Source of the DNA: Cyclobacteriaceae bacterium
GTDB taxonomy: Bacteria > Bacteroidota > Bacteroidia > Cytophagales > Cyclobacteriaceae
Reading direction: 5' to 3'
Length of the DNA stretch: 6,061 nt
Assembly (NCBI GenBank): GCA_030589835.1
Contig: JAUUZS010000281.1
Span: 1-6,061 of the forward strand
Shown here: in pieces, positions 1 through 6,061 of the stretch
How positions within the stretch are numbered: the stretch's first letter is position 1
Layout of the letters: every line of letters begins with the position of its first letter
Program-made: the position numbers and the translations under genes
Notes under the pieces: model-generated
The model's database searches: none
What the model saw: the letters and a program-made list of their open reading frames with translations, nothing else
What the model was told of the DNA's origin: nothing

Positions 1-381
1 ATGTGTACATGTTCTTATGGTGTAAGTCCGGATAACGATTTGGTTGGAATGATCGAGCGGCATGGTGCAAAACTGAATTTTGCGCATTTGCGTAGTACCC
101 AACGCGATGCCATGGGAAGCTTTCATGAAGCGGGTCACCTGAGAGGGGATGTGGATATGTTTGGTGTGATCCTGGCAATTCTCAAAGAACAAAAGAAAAG
201 AGAGGCCGCGTATCGAACGGATACCCAAATACCCATGCGGGCCGATCACGGGCATACAATTTTAGATGATTTGGATAAGAAGACCAATCCGGGATATTCT
301 GCGATAGGTTTGTTGCGTGGAATGGCAGAATTGCGTGGTCTGGAACTTGGAATAGAAAGAAGTGGTATAATTTATAAATAG
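1..381 (+). CDS. uxuA: Mannonate dehydratase, C-terminal part (5' end outside window)
   Basis: UxuA dehydrates D-mannonate to 2-keto-3-deoxy-D-gluconate (KDG) in the cytoplasmic hexuronate pathway. The visible 126 residues match the C-terminal third of the family, which is about 390 residues in E. coli. Seen here: the MCTCSYG segment (family form FCTGSYG) with a probable metal-ligand Cys at 2, FAHLRST with a metal-ligand His at 29, [22 protein letters not shown] with a metal-ligand Asp at 82, and the near-invariant [15 protein letters not shown] block. The ATG at base 1 aligns inside the family, so it is an internal Met and the true start lies upstream. The gene ends in TAG 6 nt before the sugar kinase, which suggests cotranscription and probably translational coupling. 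Nothing looks broken in the visible part. The family call is secure; only the N-terminal two thirds are unseen. Confidence 0.95.
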   Translation: MCTCSYGVSPDNDLVGMIERHGAKLNFAHLRSTQRDAMGSFHEAGHLRGDVDMFGVILAILKEQKKREAAYRTDTQIPMRADHGHTILDDLDKKTNPGYSAIGLLRGMAELRGLELGIERSGIIYK

Positions 382-387
382 ACTATT

Positions 388-1467
388 ATGAGCATAAAAT
401 TAAAAAGTAACGCTAAGTATTCCTTGCTTGTGCCAACAAGTATGGGAGTGCGATTGACCCCTGAAAATGGACAGCCTGTCCACAGTAGTGACACATTTAA
501 GATGCAGGCAACAAGCGCCGAAACAAATGTGATTACCATCTCTACATTTCTTGGATTGTCGGCCAAAGTATTGACAACCTTTGTAAAAGGAAGCCCCATT
601 GCGAAGTTTATAAAAAGCGACCTGAAAAGCAGGCACATTGATTTTGAAGGACCGGAAGTGGCTCAGGAAGATCCCTGGGGATACCGCCATCAGTTTAATA
701 TAGCAGATAGCGGTTATGGTTCACGCGGACCACGGGTACACAACGACCGGGCTGGTGAAGTGGGAAGAACCTTAAATGTGAAGGATTTTGATCTGGATCG
801 TATTTTTGGCGAAGAAGGAGTTCAGATTGTCCATCTTTCCGGCCTGATTGGAGCACTTTCCCCGGAAACCAGTGAGTTTTGTCTGCAGTTGGCTCGTGCC
901 GCAAAAAAACACGATACCCGCATATCTTTTGATCTGAATCATAGAGCATCCTTCTGGGAAGGACGTGAAAAGGAGTTAAGGGAAACGTTTACTGAAATAG
1001 CCTCTTTATCAGACATTTTAGTGGGTAATGAAGAAGATTTTCAATTATGCCTGGGTATAGAAGGACCTGAAGCCGGAGGATCAGACTTGGAAGCAAAAAT
1101 CGAAAATTTCAAAGTAATGATCGGAAGGGTGAAAGAAGCGTTCCCAAATACCTCGGTTTTTGCCACAACACTTCGTGAGGTAGTGCATGCAAACCATCAC
1201 CTGTGGGGCGGCATCATGCTCGAAGAAGATAACTGGCATGTTGTGAAACCACGTGATATCCATGTGCTGGATCGCATCGGAGGCGGTGACGGTTTTGTTG
1301 GTGGTTTATTATATGGCGTATTGAAGGATTGGGCTCCTGAAAAGTGGATCCAGTTTGGCTGGGCTACCGGTGCCATGGCAACAACTTTCCTAACGGATTA
1401 TGCGCAACCTGCCGATGAAGAAATGGTGTGGAGCATCTGGGAAGGAAATGCAAGAGTAAAAAGATAA
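388..1467 (+). CDS. PfkB-family sugar kinase, 2-keto-3-deoxygluconate kinase-like
   Basis: This 359-residue protein belongs to the ribokinase/PfkB family. Its C-terminal half carries the family signature DRIGGGDGFVGGLLYG at 295-310, with the catalytic-base Asp at 301 and the anion-hole glycines before it. The FDLNHRASFW block at 181-190 and VGNEED at 212-217 resemble KDG kinases, as does ATTLREV at 259-265. FNIADSGYGSR at 103-113 and NDRAGE at 119-124 fit the substrate region. A KDG kinase makes KDPG from ATP and KDG, the product of the upstream uxuA. The N-terminal part is unusual. Where KDG kinases normally have a GEIMLRL-type strand and a GGxEANVA-type sugar-binding loop, this protein has TSMGVRL (17-23) and ATSAETNV (41-48). 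It is also slightly longer than typical members. The PfkB fold is certain and the KDG substrate is inferred from context. The ATG follows the uxuA stop by 6 nt with no obvious ribosome binding site. Confidence 0.82.
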   Translation: MSIKLKSNAKYSLLVPTSMGVRLTPENGQPVHSSDTFKMQATSAETNVITISTFLGLSAKVLTTFVKGSPIAKFIKSDLKSRHIDFEGPEVAQEDPWGYRHQFNIADSGYGSRGPRVHNDRAGEVGRTLNVKDFDLDRIFGEEGVQIVHLSGLIGALSPETSEFCLQLARAAKKHDTRISFDLNHRASFWEGREKELRETFTEIASLSDILVGNEEDFQLCLGIEGPEAGGSDLEAKIENFKVMIGRVKEAFPNTSVFATTLREVVHANHHLWGGIMLEEDNWHVVKPRDIHVLDRIGGGDGFVGGLLYGVLKDWAPEKWIQFGWATGAMATTFLTDYAQPADEEMVWSIWEGNARVKR

Positions 1468-1496
1468 GCCGCAACCAAATTTAAAATACATCAAAT

Positions 1497-2768
1497 ATGC
1501 TTTATTATCAGCGAGGTTCAAAAACAGATGTGTTAACATCAGAGGACTTGAAAGTTGGGTTGAATACCGCATTTGACAAGCTTGGGAAAAAGCAACGCGT
1601 GCTGGCAATTCCTCCTGATTTCACAAGGTTTCATTCATTCGCCGGTGAGCTAACTCAACTGGCTTATGCATATTATGGGGATAATATGGTGGATGTGCTT
1701 CCTGCTTTGGGGACACATACAGGAATGACAGATGCACAGATCGAAACCATGTTTGCCGGGGTACCTAAAAATTTGTTCCGGGTACATGACTGGAGAAATG
1801 ATGTGGTGACGATAGGTGAGGTGCCTGCTGATTTTGTGAAGAAGGTTTCTGAAGAAAGGGTGGATTATCCATGGCCTGCCCAGGTCAATAAATTGCTGGT
1901 AGAGGGAAATCATGACCTGATCCTCTCTATCGGACAAGTAGTGCCTCATGAGGTAATTGGCATGGCAAATTATAACAAGAACATTTTTGTTGGAACGGGC
2001 GGAGCAGAAGGCATCAATAAAAGCCACTTCATTGGCGCAGCCTTTGGCATGGAGCGGATCATGGGCAGGGCACTTACGCCTGTCAGGCAGGTATTGAACT
2101 ATGCTTCTGACAATTTCGCCCAGGATATGCCGATCATCTATGTGCAGACTGTTGTCGGAAAAAATGAACAAGGCAAGCTTGTTGTTCGCGGATTATTTAT
2201 TGGCGACGACATGGAGTGTTTTGAAAAAGCTTCGGAATTGTCCTTGCAGGTAAATTTTGAGATGCTGGACAAACCGCTCAAAAAAGTAGTGGTATACCTT
2301 GATCCTTCAGAATTTAAAAGTACCTGGCTGGGAAATAAAAGCATTTACCGTACCAGGATGGCCATTGAAGATGATGGGGAATTGATTGTGCTCGCTCCGG
2401 GATTGATGGAGTTTGGCGAGGATAAGGAAATTGACCGGCTCATCAGAAAATATGGGTACCTCACTACGCCAGAGATTCTGGAATTGACAAAGATTAATGA
2501 AGACCTTCAAGGGAACATGAGTGCCACGGCACATCTGATCCATGGTTCTTCGGAAGATCGCTTTAGCATCACCTATTGCCCTGGAAACCTGAGCAAAGAG
2601 GAGATCGAAAGTGTGAATTACCACTATGCGGATTTGGATGAAATGACCAAACGTTACAATCCAAAAGAGCTTAAAGATGGTTTTAATACTTTACCGGATG
2701 GAGAGGAAATATATTACATTTCTAATCCGGCACTGGGTTTATGGGCATATAAGGAAAGATTTAAGTAG
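1497..2768 (+). CDS. LarA-superfamily nickel-pincer hydroxyacid racemase/epimerase, candidate D-gluconate/D-mannonate 2-epimerase
   Basis: This 423-residue protein matches the lactate racemase LarA superfamily (DUF2088-type), whose members invert the alpha-hydroxyl carbon of hydroxyacids using a covalently attached nickel-pincer nucleotide. Hand alignment to Lactobacillus LarA finds the DxTR motif at 41-44 (Arg44 matching LarA Arg75) and GTH at 72-74 (His74 matching His108). His151, Lys161 and His177 follow with the same +10 and +16 spacing as LarA His174, Lys184 and His200, the residues that bind the metal and anchor the cofactor. The region IYRTRMAIEDDGELIVLAPG (283-302) aligns with the C-terminal LarA segment containing Gln295 and Lys298, but Arg285 and Met288 stand there instead, which suggests a non-lactate substrate. 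Position after uxuA and a KDG-type kinase suggests a sugar-acid substrate; gluconate 2-epimerase activity has been reported in this superfamily. Cofactor genes larB, larC and larE are not in the window. The fold call is strong; the substrate is inference. Confidence 0.85.
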   Translation: MLYYQRGSKTDVLTSEDLKVGLNTAFDKLGKKQRVLAIPPDFTRFHSFAGELTQLAYAYYGDNMVDVLPALGTHTGMTDAQIETMFAGVPKNLFRVHDWRNDVVTIGEVPADFVKKVSEERVDYPWPAQVNKLLVEGNHDLILSIGQVVPHEVIGMANYNKNIFVGTGGAEGINKSHFIGAAFGMERIMGRALTPVRQVLNYASDNFAQDMPIIYVQTVVGKNEQGKLVVRGLFIGDDMECFEKASELSLQVNFEMLDKPLKKVVVYLDPSEFKSTWLGNKSIYRTRMAIEDDGELIVLAPGLMEFGEDKEIDRLIRKYGYLTTPEILELTKINEDLQGNMSATAHLIHGSSEDRFSITYCPGNLSKEEIESVNYHYADLDEMTKRYNPKELKDGFNTLPDGEEIYYISNPALGLWAYKERFK

Positions 2769-2899
2769 AAAGACGGAAGACGGAAGTTAGAAGTTAGAAG
2801 ACAGAAGACAGAAGACGGAAGTAAAAAGAAAGAAGTCAGAAGTCAGAAGTCAGAAAATAGAAGTTAGAAGTCAGAAGTCAGAAGTCAGAAGTCAGAAAA
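2767..2899. repeat. Array of 7-nt tandem repeats (cagaagt-type units)
   Basis: The sequence reads in an unbroken 7-nt register from 2774 to 2899, giving 18 units, with a degenerate 19th unit at 2767-2773 that overlaps the stop codon of the LarA-like gene. Variants are cagaagt (6 copies), tagaagt, cggaagt, cagaaga, cggaaga, tagaaga, and the decayed forms cagaaaa, aaaaaga and aagaagt. The + strand is almost entirely purine apart from one or two pyrimidines per unit. A period of 7 is not compatible with a reading frame, so this is non-coding. It fills the first part of the gap between the LarA-like gene and gnd. Unit length is far too short for CRISPR. Confidence 0.93.
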
Positions 2900-2915
2900 G
2901 GGGAGTTCTTTACCG

Positions 2916-2950
2916 ACTTCCGACTTCGGTCTTCCAGCTTCGGACTTTTA
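2916..2950. repeat. Inverted copies of the 7-nt repeat
   Basis: Five 7-nt units (acttccg, acttcgg, tcttcca, gcttcgg, actttta) are the reverse complement type of the purine-rich array just upstream; reversed they read cggaagt, ccgaagt, tggaaga, ccgaagc and taaaagt. Bases 2881-2893 can pair with 2915-2927 over 13 positions with one mismatch, leaving a 21-nt loop. A transcript could therefore form a long, slipping hairpin. It might act as a transcription end for the operon upstream, but there is only a TTTT run and no classic terminator, so that role is conjecture. Confidence 0.85.
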
Positions 2951-2994
2951 AAAAACATTTAATAAACAATTTTTAAACTATTAGTAATACTAAG

Positions 2995-4449
2995 ATGAAA
3001 AAATTAGCAGATATTGGTCTTATTGGTCTTGCCGTTATGGGTGAGAACCTGGTATTGAATATGGAAAGCAAAGGCTATACCGTTGCGGTATTCAACCGAA
3101 CTGTTGCGAAAGTCGACAAATTTATCGAAGGTAGGGGAGCTGGCAAAAATTTTATTGGGGCACACTCAATTGAAGAGCTTGTTAAGTCATTGGAGCGACC
3201 AAGAAAAGTGATGTTGCTCGTAAAAGCCGGTCAGGCAGTAGATGATTTTATTGAAAAGATCATGCCTCACCTTGAGCCCGGTGACATCATCATTGATGGC
3301 GGAAACACACATTTCCCTGACACGAACAGGAGAACCGAATATGTAGAAAGTAAAGGTTTTCTGTTTATCGGAACAGGTGTTTCGGGTGGAGAAGAAGGCG
3401 CATTACTCGGTCCATCTATCATGCCGGGAGGATCTAAAGCAGCATGGGAACATGTGAAGCCGATTTTCCAATCGATCTCTGCAAAGGTAGAAGATGGCAG
3501 CCCATGTTGTGACTGGGTAGGAGAGAATGGAGCAGGACACTTTGTGAAAATGGTACACAATGGTATTGAGTATGGCGATATGCAGTTGATCTGCGAAGCT
3601 TACCAGATCATGAAAGATTACCTTGGTATGTCATATGACGAAATGCATGAGGTATTCAAAGAGTGGAATGAAGGCGAATTGGATAGCTACCTGATAGAAA
3701 TTACCAGGGATATTCTCGGTTTCCGTGATGAGGACGGAGAGCCTATCGTGGAGAAAATTCTGGATAAAGCAGGACAAAAAGGAACCGGAAAATGGACAGG
3801 AGTGGCCGCATTGGATTTAGGTATTCCATTGACCTTAATTGGTGAGGCTGTGTTTGCAAGATGTTTATCAGCCATCAAAGACGAGAGGGTAGAAGCATCG
3901 AAAATCCTTTCTGGACCGGAGCCAAAATTTGAAGGCGATAAGAAAGCATTCCTCAATGATTTGAAAAATGCACTATTTGCTTCCAAAATGGTTTCTTATG
4001 CCCAGGGATATGCCTTGATGAGCGCGGCAGCAGAAGAGTATGGATGGGATCTTAATTATGGTGGCATTGCACTGATGTGGCGAGGAGGATGTATCATCCG
4101 TTCCGTATTCCTGAATAAGATCAAAGAAGCATTTGATAACGATCCGAAGTTGAAAAACTTATTACTCGATCCGTTCTTTAAGGAGAAAATCGAAGGATCA
4201 CAGGCATCCTGGAGAAGGGTAGTTGCTTCGGCAGTTTCTAATGGCATTCCGATTCCGGCATTGACTACAGCCTTGTCATACTTCGATGGATATAGATCAG
4301 AAAAATTGCCAGCCAATTTACTGCAGGCGCAGCGCGATTATTTTGGTGCGCACATGTATGAGCGGGTAGATAAGCCAAGAGGTGAGTTCTTCCATACCAA
4401 CTGGACAGGAAGAGGTGGCGATACTGCTTCATCGACCTACATCGTATAA
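2995..4449 (+). CDS. gnd: 6-phosphogluconate dehydrogenase, decarboxylating
   Basis: Gnd oxidatively decarboxylates 6-phosphogluconate to ribulose 5-phosphate with reduction of NADP+, in the cytoplasmic pentose phosphate pathway. The protein is 484 residues, full length for the long homodimeric class (468 in E. coli). The N-terminal Rossmann domain has GLAVMG at 11-16 and NRT at 34-36, the latter typical of NADP+ preference. Substrate and catalytic motifs are present: IIDGGN at 99-104, GTGVSGGEEGA at 126-136, GHFVKMVHNGIEYGDMQ at 181-197 with catalytic Lys185 and Glu192, and KGTGKWT at 262-268. The C-terminal tail QRDYFGAH at 446-453 supplies Arg447 and His453 to the partner subunit's active site. 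No key residue is missing. The ATG fits the family N-terminus exactly. The repeat array separates it from the operon upstream and a terminator follows, so it is probably its own transcription unit. Confidence 0.97.
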   Translation: MKKLADIGLIGLAVMGENLVLNMESKGYTVAVFNRTVAKVDKFIEGRGAGKNFIGAHSIEELVKSLERPRKVMLLVKAGQAVDDFIEKIMPHLEPGDIIIDGGNTHFPDTNRRTEYVESKGFLFIGTGVSGGEEGALLGPSIMPGGSKAAWEHVKPIFQSISAKVEDGSPCCDWVGENGAGHFVKMVHNGIEYGDMQLICEAYQIMKDYLGMSYDEMHEVFKEWNEGELDSYLIEITRDILGFRDEDGEPIVEKILDKAGQKGTGKWTGVAALDLGIPLTLIGEAVFARCLSAIKDERVEASKILSGPEPKFEGDKKAFLNDLKNALFASKMVSYAQGYALMSAAAEEYGWDLNYGGIALMWRGGCIIRSVFLNKIKEAFDNDPKLKNLLLDPFFKEKIEGSQASWRRVVASAVSNGIPIPALTTALSYFDGYRSEKLPANLLQAQRDYFGAHMYERVDKPRGEFFHTNWTGRGGDTASSTYIV

Positions 4450-4461
4450 ATCACAATCCAG

Positions 4462-4504
4462 GCATGTGGCAATATCATGATTATGGTTTGCTGCATGCTT
4501 TTTT
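4462..4504 (+). terminator. Intrinsic terminator of gnd
   Basis: Bases 4462-4472 (gcatgtggcaa) pair with 4488-4498 (ttgctgcatgc) in an 11-bp stem with two G-T wobbles. The loop is 15 nt and six T residues (4499-4504) follow directly. It starts 13 nt after the gnd stop codon. Stem, loop and T-run all fit a Rho-independent terminator. Confidence 0.8.
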
Positions 4505-4507
4505 ATT

Positions 4508-4614
4508 ATTCAATAATTCAATAATAGAATGATAGAATGGCTGAATAATGATACGTTAGGCTTTCTATATAGTCATTTACACATTCAAGTATTCACACAT
4601 TTAATCATTCTATA
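4508..4614. repeat. Degenerate 8-nt repeat array in both orientations
   Basis: On the left, units run in an 8-nt register: attcaata at 4508 and 4516, atagaatg at 4524 and 4532, then gctgaata and atgatacg. On the right, five more units start at 4575, 4583, 4591, 4599 and 4607 (atttacac, attcaagt, attcacac, atttaatc, attctata). The atagaatg units are the inverse orientation of attctat-type units, and atagaatgat (4524-4533) is an exact inverted match to 4604-4613. The array sits between the gnd terminator and the LacI-type gene. It resembles the 7-nt array in layout but not in unit sequence. Confidence 0.7.
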
Positions 4615-4645
4615 TAAATACTGATGAATTCTATATTTTAAGGCT

Positions 4646-5650
4646 TTGAGTATAACTATAAAGGATATTGCAAAAATGCTTAATGTGTCTCACACCACGG
4701 TGTCGAGATCATTGAATGATAGTTCGCTCATAAGCAAAGAGACGAAGGAAAGGGTTATTGAAGTCGCAAAAAAACACAACTACCGTCCAAACGTAAGTGC
4801 ACGCAGTTTGGTGCTGTCAAAATCCTACAATATTGGCCTTTTCTTTTCCACATTAAAAACAGGGACCACTGCAAATTTTTTCCTCAATTCTGTTCGGGGT
4901 GTAAAAAGTATTATTAAGGGAAAGTATAACCTTGCCGTGGAAGCAATTGATGATTTGGTGGATTTTCAGCAAATAACCATCAAAAATTTCGACGGTATAA
5001 TTGTGATGAGCCAAAACCCCAATGACGATGAATTCATCGCCTATGTGCTGCGCGAAGGCATTCCAATTGTAGTACTGAACCGGGAAGTGATCGGTCAGAA
5101 AGTGACAACTGTATTGTCGGACGACCTTGCGGGAGCGTATAATTTAACAAAATTTATTATTGATCAGGGCCATACAAATATTGCCCTTATAGAAGGGAAA
5201 CCTGAATTCCGAACCACCTATAAAAGAAAGCAGGGATTTATCAATGCACTGGCCGAAGTGGGCCTCGAATTTGATGAAAGCTATTCCTTAAAAGGGAATT
5301 ATGACCTCGAAAGTGGTTATGTTGCAATGCAAACAGTGCTGGATATGGAAAAACCGCCAACAGCCATTTTTTGTTCTAATGATGAAATGGCCCTCGGTGC
5401 CATGAAAGCAATTAAAGAAAGAGGCATTTCCATGCCGGATGAGATCTCCATTTCAGGTTTCGATGACATGGGATTTACGGCCTACCTGACTCCGTCCCTC
5501 ACAACCGTACTAAGACCCGTAGAGGAAATGAGTAAAGAGGGAACTCAAATACTTTTAAATAAAATTGAGAAAAGTGAGATCGCTGAATTGGGAATTATAA
5601 ATCTTGAAACAAAACTTATTGTTCGGGATTCCATATTCAAAATAAATTGA
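4646..5650 (+). CDS. LacI-family transcriptional regulator
   Basis: This 334-residue protein has the usual length and order of a LacI/GalR regulator. The N-terminal helix-turn-helix is at about 4-24 (TIKDIAKMLNVSHTTVSRSL), followed by a hinge region at 46-58 (YRPNVSARSLVLS). The periplasmic-binding-protein-like effector domain runs from about 61 to the end, with NIGLFF at 62-67, FDGIIVMS at 115-122, CSNDEMALGAMKAI at 243-256 and the SGFDDMGF element at 270-277. The start is a TTG at 4646: the frame has a stop at 4625-4627 and no ATG or GTG before the helix-turn-helix, and MSITIKDIA is a normal LacI N-terminus. The aagg at 4640-4643 is only 2 nt from the TTG, too close for a standard ribosome binding site. 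Given the neighbours, an effector such as a hexuronate, aldonate or KDG-type compound is likely, but the ligand cannot be read from the sequence. Confidence 0.93.
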   Translation: MSITIKDIAKMLNVSHTTVSRSLNDSSLISKETKERVIEVAKKHNYRPNVSARSLVLSKSYNIGLFFSTLKTGTTANFFLNSVRGVKSIIKGKYNLAVEAIDDLVDFQQITIKNFDGIIVMSQNPNDDEFIAYVLREGIPIVVLNREVIGQKVTTVLSDDLAGAYNLTKFIIDQGHTNIALIEGKPEFRTTYKRKQGFINALAEVGLEFDESYSLKGNYDLESGYVAMQTVLDMEKPPTAIFCSNDEMALGAMKAIKERGISMPDEISISGFDDMGFTAYLTPSLTTVLRPVEEMSKEGTQILLNKIEKSEIAELGIINLETKLIVRDSIFKIN

Positions 5651-5668
5651 TCTGTAACGTTAAGGATC
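5649..5668. promoter_or_regulatory. CG-centred palindrome, candidate LacI-family operator
   Basis: An imperfect 20-bp palindrome (8 of 10 base pairs symmetric) has the core taacgtta and outer gatc arms, and starts within the TGA stop of the LacI-type gene. LacI-family operators are commonly palindromes centred on CG, so this is a plausible site for the adjacent regulator acting on the HAD gene downstream. Only one good copy is seen in the window, so the call is tentative. Confidence 0.35.
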
Positions 5669-5726
5669 AATCAAGAATGGAATTTTGGAGAGATGGTTTG
5701 CTGGAAAAATAGAATATGTCCTGGTT

Positions 5727-5734
5727 TAGCTTTG
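5727..5734 (+). promoter_or_regulatory. Possible Bacteroidota -7 promoter element
   Basis: The octamer tagctttg fits the Bacteroidota -7 consensus TAnnTTTG exactly. A TTTG lies at 5697-5700, but the 26-nt gap to the -7 box is longer than the usual spacing of about 19-23 nt for the -33 element. It would drive the HAD-family gene with a leader of roughly 60 nt. The rest of the 152-nt gap between 5651 and 5802 shows no gene or repeat. Confidence 0.35.
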
Positions 5735-5802
5735 TGAAGTCCGTTTTTAGGGATTCAGTCAATTGAAAAGAAATTAGAACCTCAACCCATAAAGATATTT
5801 AC

Positions 5803-6061
5803 GTGAAAAAAATAACTGTTGACCCAAAGGCAAAAGCCTTGATATTTGATTTGGATGGTACCCTCGTAGATTCGATGCCCTTGCATTTGGAGGCATGGCA
5901 GGAAATCTGTGCGACTAAAGATGTTGCATTCACTTCAGAAGAATTTTATTCGCTAGCCGGAGTTCCTGCCGACCGGATTTTTAAAATCATCAACGAAAAA
6001 TACGGAAAAGATTTTGACCCTCAATCGGATAGCATGGCCAAGGAAGCAATATATATGCGTA
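5803..6061 (+). CDS. HAD-superfamily hydrolase, beta-phosphoglucomutase-like (3' end outside window)
   Basis: The visible 86 residues begin a HAD-superfamily subfamily I protein. Motif I is FDLDGTLVDS at 15-24, with nucleophile Asp16 and general acid/base Asp18. The following MPLHLEAWQEIC starts the helical cap typical of beta-phosphoglucomutase and YqaB-type sugar phosphatases. Such enzymes dephosphorylate or isomerise small sugar phosphates in the cytoplasm; motifs II to IV are outside the window, so mutase and phosphatase cannot be told apart. The start is GTG at 5803: the frame has a stop at 5764-5766 and no ATG before motif I. It follows the LacI-type gene by 152 nt, possibly with its own promoter. 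Confidence 0.85.
   Translation, partial: MKKITVDPKAKALIFDLDGTLVDSMPLHLEAWQEICATKDVAFTSEEFYSLAGVPADRIFKIINEKYGKDFDPQSDSMAKEAIYMR

Noticed and set aside
1..3. ATG at base 1 as the start of a small gene
   Set aside because: The residues that follow align with the interior of mannonate dehydratase, so this Met is internal to a gene cut by the window edge.
1650..2171. 173-codon open frame on the - strand
   Set aside because: It lies fully inside the LarA-like gene, which has strong family motifs. The antisense translation is rich in His, Ile and Cys with no recognisable domain, as expected of a shadow frame.
2649..2657. aaacgttac as another operator copy
   Set aside because: It shares only the acgtta core, is inside the LarA-like coding region, and a 6-mer is expected a few times by chance in a window of this size.
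2767..2950. Possible CRISPR array in the repeat-rich gap
   Set aside because: Units are 7 nt with no spacers between them, and no cas gene is nearby.
4633..4640. tatatttt as a -7 promoter box of the LacI-type gene
   Set aside because: It is near the TAnnTTTG consensus but would put the transcript start at about the TTG codon, and no -33 TTTG is found at suitable distance in this very AT-rich stretch.

Overview
This window most likely comes from a member of the Bacteroidota. I infer this from the gene families and from weak or absent Shine-Dalgarno sequences before the starts. A TAnnTTTG-type promoter element and short-period repeat arrays in AT-rich gaps point the same way. All recognisable genes lie on the + strand. 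The theme is catabolism of sugar acids (hexuronate, aldonate and phosphogluconate).

Left part (1-2768) is a tightly packed operon fragment. It holds the C-terminal third of mannonate dehydratase (uxuA), a PfkB-family kinase that resembles 2-keto-3-deoxygluconate (KDG) kinase, and a LarA-superfamily (nickel-pincer racemase/epimerase) protein. The gaps are 6 and 29 nt. UxuA makes KDG from D-mannonate, and a KDG kinase would phosphorylate it for Entner-Doudoroff cleavage. The LarA-like protein keeps the residues that hold the nickel-pincer cofactor. In this setting it is a good candidate for a 2-epimerase joining D-gluconate and D-mannonate.

Middle part (2769-4504): a 226-nt gap is largely filled by an array of 7-nt units followed by inverted copies of the same unit. 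Next comes a complete, canonical 6-phosphogluconate dehydrogenase (gnd) with a convincing intrinsic terminator. If the LarA-like protein does make gluconate, gnd (with a gluconokinase not seen here) would give the pathway an exit into the pentose phosphate route.

Right part (4505-6061): a second gap carries a different short-period array, with 8-nt units again present in both orientations. It leads into a LacI-family regulator with a TTG start, the likely local regulator. A CG-centred palindrome sits on the regulator's stop codon and is a candidate operator. After a 152-nt gap with a possible promoter, a HAD-superfamily phosphatase/phosphomutase begins at a GTG and runs off the window.

The points most worth following up are the LarA-like epimerase in a uronate/gluconate operon, the kinase with a degenerate N-terminal sugar-binding region, and the two intergenic arrays with periods of 7 and 8 nt that share a direct-plus-inverted layout.
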